A DNA stretch of 15,931 bases from JAFGJQ01 sp964586145 (lineage in GTDB: Bacteria; Planctomycetota; Phycisphaerae; UBA1845). The notes under the pieces are model-generated. The model was not told the DNA's origin. It did no database searches and saw only the letters and a program-made list of their open reading frames with translations. Location of the stretch: positions 1-15,931 of the forward strand of contig CAZPHH010000102.1 of NCBI GenBank assembly GCA_964586145.1, given 5' to 3'. Each line of letters opens with the position of its first letter. Position 1 is the first letter of the stretch. The translations under genes and the position numbers were made by a program. This document shows, one piece after another, positions 14,329 to 15,931 of the stretch.

Positions 14329-14439
14329 AGTAGCATAGCATAGGCGCGGGATCGCCGTTGGGCGAGGTTTCCGCGTTGTTTCCTGCAGTGCCCGGCAGCC
14401 GCCGCAGGACCACCGGCGGGCCGACGCGCGAGCGCCGCC

Positions 14440-15768
14440 TCACTCCGCCGGTGCAGTCGATCGGCACAGCACGGCCCACCGGTCGAAGAAGTCCGGGAAC
14501 GTCTTGGCGGTGCAATCCGGGTCGCGGATGACGATTCCCTCCGTCCCCAGTCCGGCCAATGCGAAGCTCATGGCCATGCGGTGATCGTCATACGTGCTCA
14601 CGGCCCCGGGGCGTGGTACAGGGGGAGGCCGGATGCTAAGCCCGTCCGGCCGCTCGTCCACGGAGGCGCCGAGCCCTCGCAGTTCGCGGGCGAGGGCGGC
14701 CAGACGGTCGGTTTCCTTCACACGCAGGTTTTCCACGTTGTGGATGTGGGTCGGGCCCTCGGCAAACAGCGCGACGACGGCCAACGTCTGCACCATGTCC
14801 GGCATGTCGTTGAGGTCAACGGTGATCCCTCGCAGCCGCGTGCCCGCCGGCGGGCCGCAGACGGTGAGGCGGTCCGGCTCGCGATCCACCCGGCAGCCCA
14901 TCTGCTCGAGCACGTCCACGAACCGTGCATCACCCTGAACGCTTCGCGTGCCGAGGCCCTCCACGGTGACACGCCCGCCCGAAACGGCCGGTGCAGCCAG
15001 AAAATACGAGGCGTTGGACGCATCCGGCTCGATGCCATACGACCGACCGGGATAGGGCTGCGGCGCGGGCACGATGAACCGGGCGCCCGCCTCGGTGATC
15101 TGGTCCACGATGCTGACGCCGAACGCCTCCAGCACGGCCAGCGTCATGCGAATGTACGGCACGCTCACCACTTGGCCGGTCACTTCAATCAGCACGTCAC
15201 TCCGGGCCCGCGAGGCGGCCATCAGCAGCGCGCTGATGAGCTGGCTGGACGGCGGCGAGTCAAACGCCACGTGCCCGCCGGCCATTCCGCGCCCGTGTAC
15301 CACGAGCGGCGGGAAGCCTTCTCGTTCCAGGTATTCCACGGGTGTCCCCAGGAATTGCAGCACCTCGACAAGCTGGCCGATGGGCCGCTCGCGCATACGC
15401 GGCGTGCCGTCCAGGCGGAAGTCTCCGTGCCCGACGGCACAGAGGGCCGTGCAGAACCGGATGGTGGTGCCGGAGTTGCCGCAGAACAGATCCGCCTCCA
15501 TGTTGGGCAGGCGCCCGGCGCAGCCCTGCACTTCCGCGGTGCCGGTCCGATCATCCACCGTCAGGCCGATGCCGAGCATCCGCAACGCCTCCAGCATATG
15601 GTGCGTGTCATCGGCCTGGAGCACGCCGGTGAGGTGTGACGGCCCGTCCGCCAGCGCCGCAACCATGAGCGCCCGGTTTGTGAGACTCTTGGACCCGGGC
15701 AGGCGCACGACGGCGTCCAGAGGCCCGGCCGGCGGATGCAACGCGATCGACGACATAAACAGCACCAT
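14440..15768 (-). CDS. aroA: 3-phosphoshikimate 1-carboxyvinyltransferase (EPSP synthase)
   Basis: A 442-residue enzyme of the shikimate pathway that joins phosphoenolpyruvate to shikimate 3-phosphate in the cytoplasm. Family motifs are all present: LPGSKSLTNRAL (23-34), CGNSGTTIRF (96-105), DGTPRMRERPI (120-130), MPDM (322-325), RVKETDRLAAL (349-359), YDDHRMAM (393-400) and AKTFPDFF (421-428). Catalytic residues expected from the E. coli enzyme (Lys27, Arg124, Asp324, Glu352, Arg397, Lys422 here) can be placed. Next to the phosphoenolpyruvate site it reads GNSGTTIRF, where E. coli has GNAGTAMRP. Two starts are possible: ATG at 15768, or ATG at 15756, which gives MSSIALHPP and fits the usual family N-terminus better; neither has a strong ribosome site. 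No other aromatic-pathway gene is adjacent. Confidence 0.95.
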   Translation of the reverse strand: MVLFMSSIALHPPAGPLDAVVRLPGSKSLTNRALMVAALADGPSHLTGVLQADDTHHMLEALRMLGIGLTVDDRTGTAEVQGCAGRLPNMEADLFCGNSGTTIRFCTALCAVGHGDFRLDGTPRMRERPIGQLVEVLQFLGTPVEYLEREGFPPLVVHGRGMAGGHVAFDSPPSSQLISALLMAASRARSDVLIEVTGQVVSVPYIRMTLAVLEAFGVSIVDQITEAGARFIVPAPQPYPGRSYGIEPDASNASYFLAAPAVSGGRVTVEGLGTRSVQGDARFVDVLEQMGCRVDREPDRLTVCGPPAGTRLRGITVDLNDMPDMVQTLAVVALFAEGPTHIHNVENLRVKETDRLAALARELRGLGASVDERPDGLSIRPPPVPRPGAVSTYDDHRMAMSFALAGLGTEGIVIRDPDCTAKTFPDFFDRWAVLCRSTAPAE

Positions 15769-15860
15769 ATCGCCGCCCTGCGCGCTTGAAAAGCGTGAGC
15801 AGCCGCTTCCCGTGAGACCGGCTTTCCTTGAGCGATGGGCTTTCCTTGTTGGACCGCCCT

Positions 15861-15931
15861 CCGGTGTGGGACCGGCTTCCGGTGTGGGACCGGCTTCCGG
15901 TGTGGGACCGGCTTCTGGTGTGGGACCGGCT
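15861..15931 (+). repeat. 18-bp tandem repeat array, cut by the window edge
   Basis: Three perfect units of CCGGTGTGGGACCGGCTT (15861-15878, 15879-15896, 15897-15914) and a fourth (15915-15931) with one change (CTGG) run off the end. Each unit holds TGTGGGACCGGCT, the reverse complement of the 13-mer found four times in the operon spacer (4507-4519, 4526-4538, 4609-4621, 4628-4640). Just before the array, 15816-15827 (GACCGGCTTTCC) is also the reverse complement of spacer text at 4503-4514. The array lies upstream of aroA. Confidence 0.9.

Noticed and set aside
15861..15931. CRISPR-like array at the right edge
   Set aside because: Units of 18 bp abut directly with no unique spacers, and no cas gene is present. 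It is a plain tandem repeat.

Overview
The window is GC-rich. Every gene I can support lies on the minus strand, so the + strand shows the genes in reverse order. The gene set is a complete L-rhamnose pathway with a large secreted GH78 rhamnosidase, a Pseudomonas stutzeri-type rhamnose isomerase, a DUF4139 protein and dense hairpin repeats with an IS200-like REP transposase. It suggests a plant- or algal-polysaccharide degrader of the Planctomycetota/Verrucomicrobiota kind. That placement is inference from gene content; there is no rRNA or other phylogenetic marker beyond aroA.

Region 1 (1-1690) is repeat-rich. It holds a 95-residue membrane protein gene (616-903) between two related hairpin elements. 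The right-hand element (about 967-1689) carries an intact REP-associated tyrosine (HUH/Y1) transposase gene. The left-hand element (about 241-501) is an internally deleted relative. It joins the two outer arms directly and still carries the last nine codons and stop of the transposase. Hairpins at the element ends are preceded by GTAG, the tetranucleotide known from E. coli REP/RAYT systems.

Region 2 (1788-10900) is an L-rhamnose operon read leftwards: DeoR-type regulator, GH78 alpha-L-rhamnosidase, NCS1-type permease, class II aldolase, L-rhamnose isomerase, rhamnulokinase. Rhamnosidase would free L-rhamnose from glycans, the permease is the candidate importer, and isomerase, kinase and aldolase would give dihydroxyacetone phosphate plus L-lactaldehyde. 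A good promoter (TTGACA, 17 bp, CAGAAT) lies upstream of the regulator, with repeated TGCCCG half-sites inside it. Gaps within the operon are 16-42 bp, except 164 bp between aldolase and isomerase, which is filled with REP-like repeats.

The most interesting point is the aldolase. It has about 59 residues beyond the usual catalytic core: a Gly/Cys linker and a terminal amphipathic helix that looks like a bacterial-microcompartment encapsulation peptide. Planctomycete/Verrucomicrobia (PVM-type) microcompartments are known to process L-fucose and L-rhamnose through such an aldolase. No shell gene is in the window, so the shell would have to be encoded elsewhere.

Region 3 (11006-15768) holds three genes without a visible link to rhamnose: a secreted DUF4140/DUF4139 (MuiA-like) protein, a membrane-anchored calcineurin-type metallophosphoesterase, and aroA (EPSP synthase). 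The window ends inside an 18-bp tandem repeat (15861-15931) that shares a 13-mer, in inverted orientation, with the repeats in the operon spacer.
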